Below, one piece after another: positions 1 to 6,062 of a stretch of DNA of 13,689 bases. The stretch is from contig JABWAJ010000092.1 of NCBI GenBank assembly GCA_013361075.1, positions 1-13,689 on the forward strand. Direction: 5' to 3'. The notes beneath the pieces are model-generated. The model saw nothing but the letters and a program-made list of their open reading frames with translations, did no database searches and was not told where the DNA came from. The translations under genes and the position numbers were made by a program. The stretch is from Saprospiraceae bacterium. GTDB taxonomy: Bacteria; Bacteroidota; Bacteroidia; Chitinophagales; Saprospiraceae. The stretch's first letter is position 1. Each line of letters begins with the position of its first letter.

Positions 1-466
1 TCACGATACTTTCGCCTTTTTTCAGTGTTCCTTTTTCGACAACAAGGGTCATGCCTTTGGATTTGCTGATGACGCCTTCCTGGATGGAAAACTGGCCAAT
101 GCCTTCCATGGCAATGGTATGTTCGAGAGGTTGCCCATCGGGCGTTTTGGTTTTAAACGTATAAGGTGCTGTATAGTCGGCCTGGGTTTGGTACACGTAA
201 CGGATTTGCTGCCCCTGGAGGTTTCGGGCTTCCATGCCGCTGCCCTGAAAGCTGACGCCGCCTTCCATTTCAATGGGAACGGAGTTTTGAACGGAATCGC
301 CCTGCGAAAAAGAAGCATAGGCTTTTAGTTCGCGCTCAGGGCCGAGGTAGCGCACAAAAAAATCGCCGTAGATGTCCGGTTTTTCTTTTTCAGTTTCGTT
401 GTTGCGGCAGGCAAAGGTGGCTGCGGCAAGGCCGATCAGGAGTGCAAAAGTGAATTTTTTGTTCAT
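1..466 (-). CDS. Unrecognised lipoprotein, partial (C-terminus beyond left edge)
   Basis: The frame is open from an ATG at 464-466 to the left edge (155 codons, no stop). The N-terminus MNKKFTFALLIGLAAATFAC has a short basic start, a hydrophobic core and a Cys at residue 20, followed by a charged stretch (RNNETEKEK). This reads as a lipoprotein signal, although the lipobox (T-F-A-C) is loose. The rest is hydrophilic and beta-rich in appearance, with EMEGGVSFQGSGMEAR near residues 67-82 and no cysteines after residue 20. I do not recognise the family. It lies 115 nt downstream of the serpin gene on the same strand and has its own promoter-like sequence at 490-524, so it may be transcribed separately. 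Likely an envelope-anchored protein. Coding status is well supported by the signal peptide and the long open frame; the function is unknown. Confidence 0.75.
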   Translation of the reverse strand, partial: MNKKFTFALLIGLAAATFACRNNETEKEKPDIYGDFFVRYLGPERELKAYASFSQGDSVQNSVPIEMEGGVSFQGSGMEARNLQGQQIRYVYQTQADYTAPYTFKTKTPDGQPLEHTIAMEGIGQFSIQEGVISKSKGMTLVVEKGTLKKGESIV

Positions 467-489
467 GTGTGGTGTGGGTGTTTTGGGAG

Positions 490-524
490 CAAAGGTAAGA
501 AAGGAATGAATAGGAAGGGGCAAA
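490..524 (-). promoter_or_regulatory. Putative Bacteroidota promoter for the partial lipoprotein gene
   Basis: On the minus strand, TACCTTTG (490-497) matches the Bacteroidota -7 element TAnnTTTG. A TTTG (521-524) lies 23 nt upstream, at the long end of the accepted spacing. Transcription would start about 17 nt before the ATG at 466. The -33 part overlaps the left arm of the hairpin at 517-548. Confidence 0.45.
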
Positions 525-577
525 TTCGCGTGTTTGCCAATTTGCCCCTTGCTTGTTTGCCCTTTGCCAACTTGCCC
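517..577. repeat. Hairpin plus TTGCC heptad/octad array
   Basis: GGGGCAAATT (517-526) and AATTTGCCCC (539-548) are perfect 10-bp inverted arms around a 12-nt loop. TTGCC-like units then continue, with the G of each unit at 536, 544, 551, 559, 566 and 574, so the spacing alternates between 7 and 8 nt. The unit resembles the heptads in the larger element at 3628-3779. It lies just downstream of the serpin stop codon and could act as a serpin transcript terminator or attenuator, but there is no clear U-tract. Confidence 0.6.
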
Positions 578-581
578 TCTA

Positions 582-1808
582 CTACTCCGGATTCATCAAC
601 TTTCCAAAAAACAGGATGCTCCCCGTTTTATTTTCGCGGATGGCGAACAGGAAAGGCCGGTCGGCATAAAAAATGGGGATAGACGGGAGCGAAGTTTCCA
701 CAATGCCAATGGAGGTGACGGCTGCTGCTTCTGTACCTTCTTCGTTTACTTCGATGAACGATTTGTGGATGGCTTCGTCAATGTAGAGGCCGCCGGTACC
801 GTTGATGCCGGAAAAATCGGCTGCGGGCCCGAATGCGATGCCCATGCCCAGTTCGCTCAGCGAGCGGTTGAGTTTTTCTTTGTATTCCATTTTGAATCTG
901 GGCATGGAGAAATACATTTTCTGAGGCTGGAAGCTTTCGAGCCAGGTATTCCAGGTGCTTTGGCTGAGTGTATTGGCCAGCTCATTGACCGAAACGCCAA
1001 CTTTTGGCAGGAAAATACTCATGGAATAGATGGAATCGGCATACGCCAGATCAACCGCCTCAAAGGTGGATGTCGTGAAATAGGGCAGGGTGGTTTCGCC
1101 GTGTGTCATCATTTTGATGGGGGTTTGCGTGCCGTTTTCGAGGTAAAACGTCGCATCTGTCGTGTATTGCGGATCGAATTCTTTTTTCCAGGCGCCTTTG
1201 AAATAAATGGCGTTGATGAGGTACATGACGGCGCTGGCAGGGATCTCATCGAGGATGGTTTCAATCAGCCCGTTCGTTTTTTGATCCACCCAACCGTTGA
1301 TGGTGGTCAGTGCAGCCGGATCGCTAAAATTCAGGGCAGCTACTTCGCTGTTGTAGTTTTGGGTATTGGCGTCTAAAAATTCCGGGCGAACCATAAATCC
1401 CTGGCGGTACCAGATGGAATTGGCGATGTTGACGGCTACATCAGGATCCAGCTGGGGCAGTATTTCAAGCAGGCAACTCCAGGCGCTGTTCAGTTGCTGG
1501 ATCTCCCAGTCGCTTAGGTGCATGGTTTGCTGCATGGCCGTTTTGGTATCGCCGGCAGCCCCGTTGAGGGTCATGGACAATGCGGCGGCGATGCTCAGCG
1601 GAGAAATAAAAAGGTTGTCGTCCGGATTGTGAGACTGCAATTTTTTAAGCATTTCAAAACCGAAAGCGTTGTTGTCGCGGCTGAGTTCCGGTACGTTTTG
1701 CTGGCCAACGCAGGTCAGGTCAACCGGATCGGGATCAATCGGTTCTGTTTTGCAGGCGAAGACGAGGAACAAGGCAAAGGTTCCGAATAAAAAAAGCAGT
1801 TTTTTCAT
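582..1808 (-). CDS. Serpin family proteinase inhibitor, lipoprotein
   Basis: This 408-residue protein starts with MKKLLFLFGTFALFLVFAC, a lipoprotein signal with Cys19, followed by an acidic, proline-containing linker and a full-length serpin fold. Diagnostic sequences are NLFISPLSIAAALSMTLNGA near residues 64-83, the breach/hinge strand FIEVNEEGTEAAAVT (351-365) and the C-terminal serpin signature FYADRPFLFAI, followed by a GSILFFGKL end strand. The hinge (P17-P8 = EEGTEAAAVT) has small residues at P12-P9, as required for loop insertion, so it should be an inhibitory serpin that traps a serine or cysteine protease by suicide cleavage. Counting from the hinge puts P1 at Thr372 and P1' at Ser373, but the loop is about two residues longer than in alpha-1-antitrypsin, so P1 is tentative. 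It is probably anchored in the outer membrane and may face the periplasm or the surface. The ATG at 1808 is the only start that includes the signal peptide. It is divergent from the Crp-type gene. Confidence 0.95.
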   Translation of the reverse strand: MKKLLFLFGTFALFLVFACKTEPIDPDPVDLTCVGQQNVPELSRDNNAFGFEMLKKLQSHNPDDNLFISPLSIAAALSMTLNGAAGDTKTAMQQTMHLSDWEIQQLNSAWSCLLEILPQLDPDVAVNIANSIWYRQGFMVRPEFLDANTQNYNSEVAALNFSDPAALTTINGWVDQKTNGLIETILDEIPASAVMYLINAIYFKGAWKKEFDPQYTTDATFYLENGTQTPIKMMTHGETTLPYFTTSTFEAVDLAYADSIYSMSIFLPKVGVSVNELANTLSQSTWNTWLESFQPQKMYFSMPRFKMEYKEKLNRSLSELGMGIAFGPAADFSGINGTGGLYIDEAIHKSFIEVNEEGTEAAAVTSIGIVETSLPSIPIFYADRPFLFAIRENKTGSILFFGKLMNPE

Positions 1809-1860
1809 GGCGTGTTGTTGCTTGGTATGTGGTTAAAGACACCCGAAAACTGGAAAAGGG

Positions 1861-1893
1861 TTGGAGAAGGGTTCGTTGAAATGGTTAAATTTG
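1861..1893 (+). promoter_or_regulatory. Possible promoter of the Crp/Fnr-type gene
   Basis: TAAATTTG at 1886-1893 matches TAnnTTTG, with TTG at 1861-1863 a further 22 nt upstream. If used, transcription would start near 1900 and the 33-bp palindrome at 1941-1973 would sit in the 5' leader. No comparable match was found for the divergent serpin gene. Confidence 0.35.
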
Positions 1894-1921
1894 TTGAAAT
1901 TGCTAAATTTAGTACGGCGTG

Positions 1922-1993
1922 TAACATGACGTATAACATGACGTTTACTAAACTTTTAAAGTTTAGTAAACGTGTTCTTTAAAACGTGTTCTT
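1922..1993. repeat. Two pairs of direct repeats flanking a palindrome
   Basis: TAACATGACGT occurs at 1922-1932 and 1934-1944 (12-nt period). AAACGTGTTCTT occurs at 1968-1979 and 1982-1993 (14-nt period). They flank and overlap the ends of the palindrome at 1941-1973. ACGT recurs at 1929, 1941, 1970 and 1984. The arrangement looks like a cluster of protein-binding sites in the divergent serpin/Crp intergenic region. Confidence 0.7.
1941..1973. promoter_or_regulatory. Perfect 33-bp palindrome, candidate operator or leader hairpin
   Basis: ACGTTTACTAAACTTT (1941-1956) and its exact reverse complement (1958-1973) flank a single T. Each arm contains a smaller near-palindrome (GTTTACTAAAC / GTTTAGTAAAC), so GTTTA and TAAAC each appear twice. 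It ends 38 nt before the start codon of the Crp/Fnr-type regulator. The natural guess is an autoregulatory operator of that regulator; a leader RNA hairpin is the alternative. Confidence 0.65.
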
Positions 1994-2011
1994 AAAAAAA
2001 ATCCAACAAAT

Positions 2012-2599
2012 ATGTCCTTTGACCTCATCCTCCGGAATGTCGCCAGGCACATAGCTCTCAACGATGCTGAGCAGGCGCGGTTCACCTCGATGTTGCAGGT
2101 TCGAACCCTAAAGCGAAAGCATTATTTGTTGCAGGAAGGCGAGGTGTGCCGGCATTCGGCTTTTGTTGTATCGGGCTGCCTGCGCGGGTTCAGCCTCGAC
2201 AAAAACGGGTACGAGCATGTGCTGGGCTTTGCGCCGCCGGGCTGGTGGATGGCCGATATGTACAGCCTCATTACCCAAAAACCGGGTATCCTGAACATTG
2301 AGGCACTGGAGCCTTGTTCGCTTTTATTGCTGTCGAAAAGCGATCAGGAAATTTTGTATCAGGAAATCCCGAAATTTGAACGCTTCTTTCGCATCATCGT
2401 AGAAAACTCGTTGGCCAGCAACCAGCAACGCCTCCTCGACAACCTTAGTCTGAGTGCAGAGGAGCGCTACCGCAATTTTTGTGCCCGCTACCCTTCTTTG
2501 GTGGACTGCATTCCGCAAAAACACATCGCTTCCTACCTCGGCATTACCCCGGAGTTTTTTAGCAAAATGCGCAGCACGCTTTTGAAGAAACAGTCGTAG
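2012..2599 (+). CDS. Crp/Fnr family transcriptional regulator (short Bacteroidota type)
   Basis: This 195-residue protein has a cyclic-nucleotide-binding-type beta roll at about residues 25-115 (including AFVVSGCLRGF, 50-60), a long dimerisation helix at about 118-145 and a compact C-terminal helix-turn-helix at about 166-192 (IPQKHIASYLGITPEFFSKMR). This layout is typical of the many small Crp/Fnr-like regulators of Bacteroidota. The phosphate-binding Arg motif of true CRP is not evident (the region reads KPGILNIEALEP), so cAMP is probably not the ligand. The N-terminal cysteine cluster of FNR is also absent; the five cysteines are scattered (46, 56, 102, 157, 166). The start ATG at 2012 has an A-rich upstream region and no Shine-Dalgarno sequence. 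Its targets are unknown. The palindrome at 1941-1973, and the pirin gene 151 nt downstream with its own promoter, are the first candidates. Confidence 0.9.
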   Translation: MSFDLILRNVARHIALNDAEQARFTSMLQVRTLKRKHYLLQEGEVCRHSAFVVSGCLRGFSLDKNGYEHVLGFAPPGWWMADMYSLITQKPGILNIEALEPCSLLLLSKSDQEILYQEIPKFERFFRIIVENSLASNQQRLLDNLSLSAEERYRNFCARYPSLVDCIPQKHIASYLGITPEFFSKMRSTLLKKQS

Positions 2600-2625
2600 T
2601 GTGCCTGTTTTCTTAATCTACCTTA

Positions 2626-2657
2626 TTGGATCGGGGCAGGAAGCTGCTGTACTTTTG
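2626..2657 (+). promoter_or_regulatory. Putative promoter of the pirin gene
   Basis: TACTTTTG (2650-2657) fits TAnnTTTG, and TTG (2626-2628) lies 21 nt upstream. This is a good Bacteroidota housekeeping promoter. Transcription would begin near 2664, giving a leader of roughly 87 nt before the preferred start at 2751. It implies the pirin gene can be transcribed independently of the regulator upstream. Confidence 0.55.
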
Positions 2658-2750
2658 TAGAGTAAAAAAGATTGTGGTTTCAGCAACTGTCTTACTAGCC
2701 TGAATGGTAGAACCATGAGGGTAACCACTAAAACACTAAAATCAACGAAC

Positions 2751-3623
2751 ATGAACCGAAAAGATTTTCTCAGAAAAGGGCTGATGGGCACGGGCATTTT
2801 CGCGGCCTCAGCAGCGCTCGGCAATGTGGTGAAAAACAACATTGACGAGCTGAAAGACCTGGAAATATTAGGATTCAATCATTTACCAAATACGGAGTCA
2901 AACATCATGGCCAATACCATTTTGCATAAAGCAGATACCCGCGGCAAAGCCGATCACGGCTGGTTGAAAAGCTACCACAGCTTTAGTTTTGCCAATTATT
3001 ACAACCCGGAACGCATGCACTTCGGCGTGCTGCGCGTTCTGAACGACGATACGGTGGCACCCGGACAAGGTTTCGGCACGCACCCGCACGACAATATGGA
3101 AATCATCAGCATTCCGCTGGAAGGCGACCTGGAACACAAAGACAGCATGGGCAATGTAGCGGTCATCCGCAACGGCGATGTGCAGGTGATGAGCGCCGGC
3201 ACGGGCATTCGCCACAGCGAATACAACCGGAATGCGACTGAGTTGGTGAAATTCCTGCAAATATGGGTGTTCCCGAATAAAAAGAACGTGACCCCCCGCT
3301 ACGACCAGCTCACGCTGAAAACCGAAGACCGCCACAACAAATTGCAGCAAATTCTTTCTCCGAACCCTGATGATGAAGGCGTCTGGATTCATCAGGATGC
3401 GTGGTTCCACCTTGGCCAGTTCGACAAAGGCAAAGGCACGGATTATCGCATCAAAAAACAGGGCAACGGGGTGTACGCATTTGTGCTGAAAGGTGACGTC
3501 ACCATTGCCGGCCAGCCGCTCAATACCCGCGACGCGCTGGGCGTCTGGGATACGGATCAAATTTCTATTTTGGCAGATTCGGATGTCGAATTGTTGTTGA
3601 TGGAGGTGCCGATGGGGATGTAG
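2751..3623 (+). CDS. Pirin family cupin with N-terminal export-like extension
   Basis: From the ATG at 2751 the product is 290 residues. Residues 53-290 form a complete two-domain pirin (YhhW-like, about 238 aa), beginning MANTILHKADTRG. The four expected metal ligands are present: His111 and His113 (GTHPHDNME), His155 and Glu157 (GIRHSE). Characterised bacterial pirins are Fe-binding cupins, and several have quercetin 2,3-dioxygenase activity; the physiological substrate here is unknown. Residues 1-52 are extra: MNRKDFLRKGLMGTGIFAAS resembles a Tat-type signal of the R-K-x-F-L form common in Bacteroidota, followed by an Ala-rich segment. An in-frame ATG at 2715 would add 12 basic residues (MRVTTKTLKSTN) before this and is less likely. 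The ATG at 2907 would give a standard cytosolic pirin, so a second start is conceivable. The large inverted repeat begins 4 nt after the stop. Confidence 0.9.
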   Translation: MNRKDFLRKGLMGTGIFAASAALGNVVKNNIDELKDLEILGFNHLPNTESNIMANTILHKADTRGKADHGWLKSYHSFSFANYYNPERMHFGVLRVLNDDTVAPGQGFGTHPHDNMEIISIPLEGDLEHKDSMGNVAVIRNGDVQVMSAGTGIRHSEYNRNATELVKFLQIWVFPNKKNVTPRYDQLTLKTEDRHNKLQQILSPNPDDEGVWIHQDAWFHLGQFDKGKGTDYRIKKQGNGVYAFVLKGDVTIAGQPLNTRDALGVWDTDQISILADSDVELLLMEVPMGM

Positions 3624-3627
3624 GGGG

Positions 3628-3779
3628 GTAATAAGAGGCAAAGGGCAAGGGGCAAAGGGCAATTTTGTTTTGTAAAGCTTGATGTTTTCGTAATCAAATA
3701 AGAAAAAATCACGAAAACATCAAGCTTTACGAAATTATTGCCTCTTGCCTCTTGCCTTTTGCACCTTTCACCTTATTAC
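3628..3779. repeat. 152-bp intergenic inverted-repeat element with heptad arrays
   Basis: The outer ends GTAATAAG (3628-3635) and CTTATTAC (3772-3779) are exact 8-bp inverted repeats. The core arms at 3672-3691 and 3711-3730 are perfect 20-bp inverted repeats around a 19-nt A/T-rich spacer. Between ends and core, the left arm has four heptads of the form (A/G)GGCAA(A/G/T) at 3636-3663, and the right arm has five complementary heptads (ATTGCCT, CTTGCCT twice, TTTGCAC, CTTTCAC) at 3737-3771. The whole is a nested palindrome. It starts right after the pirin stop codon, so it can act as a strong hairpin terminator. The terminal repeats also suggest a small dispersed, MITE- or REP-like element. 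No open frame of note lies inside it. Confidence 0.8.
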
Positions 3780-3974
3780 ACAACCTTGGGCTGTGGTTTT
3801 TTAAGGGAATTGGCATTGGGGTGTTGTTGTAAGGCGAAGATTTTTTAATTGCTCCCTTATGGAAATTGGCATGGAAGCCCTCCTCCAAAAATGTCCCCGA
3901 TTTCGCACCTGGATGGAAAATTTGATCGCTAAAGCAAAATCGTAGGACGCTGCTAGGGTTTGTTTTAGTCTTGA
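3780..3974. other. Intergenic stretch, no clear gene
   Basis: I see no convincing gene here. A 28-codon frame at 3859-3945 (plus strand, MEIGMEALLQKCPRF...AKS) has protein-like composition but no recognisable homology, and could be a remnant. Two similar strings occur, GGAATTGGCATTGG (near 3806) and GGAAATTGGCATGG (near 3861). The reverse strand carries a 68-codon frame at 3801-4007 of no recognisable family. Confidence 0.4.
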
Positions 3975-3978
3975 TTTT

Positions 3979-3994
3979 TTAATCATTTGATTAA
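3979..3994. promoter_or_regulatory. Candidate TetR operator upstream of the repressor gene
   Basis: TTAATCATTTGATTAA is a palindrome with 7-bp arms and a 2-nt centre. With flanking T and A runs it extends to a perfect 24-bp palindrome (3975-3998). It lies 18 nt upstream of the TTG element of the promoter at 4013-4043. The same site in reverse complement recurs at 4736-4751. Length and symmetry fit a TetR-family dimer site. Confidence 0.75.
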
Positions 3995-4012
3995 AAAAAA
4001 TGATCAAAAGTA

Positions 4013-4043
4013 TTGACTTACTGCAAACCTGCTCCTATCTTTG
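4013..4043 (+). promoter_or_regulatory. Putative promoter of the efflux operon
   Basis: TATCTTTG (4036-4043) fits TAnnTTTG, and TTG (4013-4015) lies 20 nt upstream, which is ideal spacing. Transcription would start near 4050, about 54 nt before the TetR-type start codon. Confidence 0.65.
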
Positions 4044-4103
4044 CCCTGGATTTAGGGATTTCTGCAATAGAAAGCACCAAAACAAGTACCATCAATCATA
4101 CAA

Positions 4104-4718
4104 ATGGCCAAGCGGATAAAGGTAGAAACAGATCTTTCTACAGAGGAAAAAATAAAAGATGCTGCGCGAAAGGTGTTCATGCAAAAAGGGTACTCCGCAA
4201 CGAGAACCCGGGACATTGCAGAAGAAGCGGGCATCAACCTTGCGCTGCTGAACTACTACTTCAGGAGCAAGGAAAAGTTGTTTGAACTGGTGATGATTGA
4301 AAAGATGCAAAAGTTTTTCAGTGCCATGGCTTTTATCCTGTTTGATACAGAAAACAGCCTGACAGTGAAAGTGGAAAAGATTGTAGCGAACTATGTAGAC
4401 ATGCTGTTGGAAAATCCGGACATCCCGATCTTCGTCTTAAGCGAAATTCGCAGCAATCCGGCAAAATTTCTGAGCATTGCGCCCGTTGCAGATTTGATCC
4501 ATAACTCTCATTTTGTGTTGCAGCTTCGGGAAAAACGCCCCGATATCAACCCCTTGCATTTCATTTTCAACATCATGGGAATGACCGTATTTCCCTTTAT
4601 CGGCGGGCCTGTATTCAAAGCTATGGGTGCGCTCAACGACGAGTCTTTTGCACAACTCATGGAAGAGCGCAAGAAACTCGTGCCCCTGTGGGTGGAAAGC
4701 ATCCTGGAATCAACGTGA
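4104..4718 (+). CDS. TetR/AcrR family transcriptional repressor of the efflux operon
   Basis: This 204-residue protein has a typical N-terminal TetR DNA-binding domain. Residues 14-60 include EEKIKDAARKVFMQKGY and a helix-turn-helix (TRTRDIAEEAGINLALLNYYF), followed by SKEKLFELV. The C-terminal part, about residues 65-204, is helical and would bind the inducer; its ligand cannot be predicted. It is the first gene of the seven-gene export operon and should repress it, since the same 16-bp palindrome sits upstream of this gene and again before the next one. A TetR gene heading an adaptor, ATPase and two-permease operon is the arrangement of E. coli cecR (ybiH)-ybhGFSR, so a similar role is inferred. 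The start ATG at 4104 gives a normal TetR N-terminus. Confidence 0.93.
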   Translation: MAKRIKVETDLSTEEKIKDAARKVFMQKGYSATRTRDIAEEAGINLALLNYYFRSKEKLFELVMIEKMQKFFSAMAFILFDTENSLTVKVEKIVANYVDMLLENPDIPIFVLSEIRSNPAKFLSIAPVADLIHNSHFVLQLREKRPDINPLHFIFNIMGMTVFPFIGGPVFKAMGALNDESFAQLMEERKKLVPLWVESILEST

Positions 4719-4735
4719 TTTTTTTTGCCCCTGTG

Positions 4736-4751
4736 TTAATCAAATGATTAA
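4736..4751. promoter_or_regulatory. Candidate TetR operator upstream of the tolC-like gene
   Basis: TTAATCAAATGATTAA is the exact reverse complement of the site at 3979-3994. It lies in the 63-nt gap between the repressor and the tolC-like gene and ends 30 nt before the start codon. No good TAnnTTTG is seen here, so it may block a weak internal promoter or act as a roadblock to read-through. Confidence 0.75.
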
Positions 4752-4781
4752 AACGAAATTTCAAACAAACGTACATCAGCG

Positions 4782-6044
4782 ATGAGAAGTATTCTGAATC
4801 TCTTGATTTTATTGCTGTTTGCTGCAAGTCTGCACGCTCAAAACCCAAAGCCGTTGACCCTTGAAGATTGTTATGGGCTTGCCCGGCAAAATTATCCGCT
4901 CATCAAACAACGGGATTTGATTGCGAAAAGCAAAGACTATGCAATTGACAACCTGGCAAAAGGCCGCTTGCCGCAAATCAGTTTCAGCGGGCAGGCAACC
5001 TACCAGTCGGATGTGACGCAGATTCCCATTCAACTGCCCGGTCTCGATTTTCCGACACCCGGAAAAGACCAGTACAAACTCTATGCGGAAGTCAGCCAAA
5101 ACCTCTACGACGGCGGATTGATCCGGGAGCAGCAACAGGCGCAGGAAGCCCGCACCGCAGTAGAAGGACAGCAACTGGAGGTGGAATTGTACAAGTTGAA
5201 AGAGCGGGTCAACCAGCTTTTTTTTGGGATTTTGCTGCTGGATGCGCAACTGGAACAAACTACGCTGCTCAAAAAAGACATCCGGCTGGGCCTTAGCAAA
5301 ACAGAAGCTGCGATAAAAAACGGGGTTGCGCTTCGAAGCAGCCTAGACCTGTTAAAGGCTGAGTCTCTGAAAGCAGATCAGCGCGTGGTAGAACTGACTG
5401 CTACCCGGCAGGCATATTCCGGGATGCTGGCGCTGTTGGTTGCCCAAAATCCGGACGAACCACTGGCTTTATTGCCACCGCCAGCTGTTGCGGTTTCAGA
5501 AGCCATCAACCGGCCTGAATTGAAGTTGTTCGATGCCCAAAACCAAAGCCTTGTCTTACAGCACAACCTCCTGGCCGCACGCAACCGGCCCAAAGTCAGT
5601 TTGTTTTTGCAAACCGGCTTCGGACGACCTGCGTTGAATGTGCTGAGCAATGATTTCGAACCCTATTTCATCGGCGGTCTGCGCGTGCAATACCCGCTAT
5701 CTTTCCGCTACACCCTCAAAAATGACAAAGCCCTGATTGACCTCAGCCGGGCGCAGGTCAACCTCCAGCAGGAAACCTTTTTGTTCAATACCCGCATAGC
5801 GCTCCGGCAACAAAATGCTGAAATTGCCAAGCTGGAAGCGTTGCTTCGGGCAGACGAGGAAATCATTGCCCTGCGCTCAGGGATCAAAAATACGACCTCG
5901 GTGCAATTGGAAAACGGCGTCGTCAATGCGAATGATTACCTGCGGGAAGTGAACGCCGAAGATTATGCGCGGCAAAACAAACTCCTGCACGAAATCCAAT
6001 TATTGATGGCGCAGTACAACCACCAGACAACATCAGGTAACTAA
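4782..6044 (+). CDS. TolC family outer-membrane efflux channel
   Basis: This 420-residue protein has a Sec signal peptide (MRSILNLLILLLFAASLHA, predicted cut before Gln20) and the TolC/OEP layout: an N-terminal LTLEDCYGLARQNYPLIKQ helix, a beta segment with AEVSQNLYDGGLIREQQQ near residues 105-122, long coiled-coil helices, and a second repeat with RPKVSLFLQTGFGRP and YFIGGLRVQYPL followed by another helical hairpin. TolC proteins form trimeric channels from the outer membrane into the periplasm. At 420 residues it is near the usual length for the family. It is encoded between the repressor and the adaptor, which suggests a dedicated channel for this exporter; enterobacteria instead share one TolC between pumps. 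The adaptor gene follows after 18 nt. Confidence 0.93.
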   Translation: MRSILNLLILLLFAASLHAQNPKPLTLEDCYGLARQNYPLIKQRDLIAKSKDYAIDNLAKGRLPQISFSGQATYQSDVTQIPIQLPGLDFPTPGKDQYKLYAEVSQNLYDGGLIREQQQAQEARTAVEGQQLEVELYKLKERVNQLFFGILLLDAQLEQTTLLKKDIRLGLSKTEAAIKNGVALRSSLDLLKAESLKADQRVVELTATRQAYSGMLALLVAQNPDEPLALLPPPAVAVSEAINRPELKLFDAQNQSLVLQHNLLAARNRPKVSLFLQTGFGRPALNVLSNDFEPYFIGGLRVQYPLSFRYTLKNDKALIDLSRAQVNLQQETFLFNTRIALRQQNAEIAKLEALLRADEEIIALRSGIKNTTSVQLENGVVNANDYLREVNAEDYARQNKLLHEIQLLMAQYNHQTTSGN

Positions 6045-6062
6045 TCATTCAACAATAACGCG

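Noticed and set aside
535..577. TTGCC array as a CRISPR
   Set aside because: Units are 7-8 nt with no unique spacers of CRISPR length and no cas genes nearby.
534..1376. Long plus-strand open frame of 280 codons opposite the serpin gene
   Set aside because: It is antisense to a clear serpin with signal peptide and conserved motifs, and its translation shows no family features.
2715..2717. ATG at 2715 as the pirin start
   Set aside because: It adds 12 residues before the Tat-like motif, whereas the ATG at 2751 places the basic RK-x-FL motif at the usual distance from the N-terminus.
2898..3662. Minus-strand open frame of 254 codons opposite the pirin gene
   Set aside because: It is a shadow of a well-conserved pirin; the His/Val-rich composition is what reverse translation of the pirin codons gives.
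3628..3779. Element as a complete insertion sequence
   Set aside because: It is only about 152 bp with no transposase frame and no visible target duplication; at most a non-autonomous element.
3801..4007. Minus-strand 68-codon frame before the TetR-type gene
   Set aside because: It has no recognisable family and no signal peptide, and it would start inside the operator and promoter region; kept only as part of the intergenic note.
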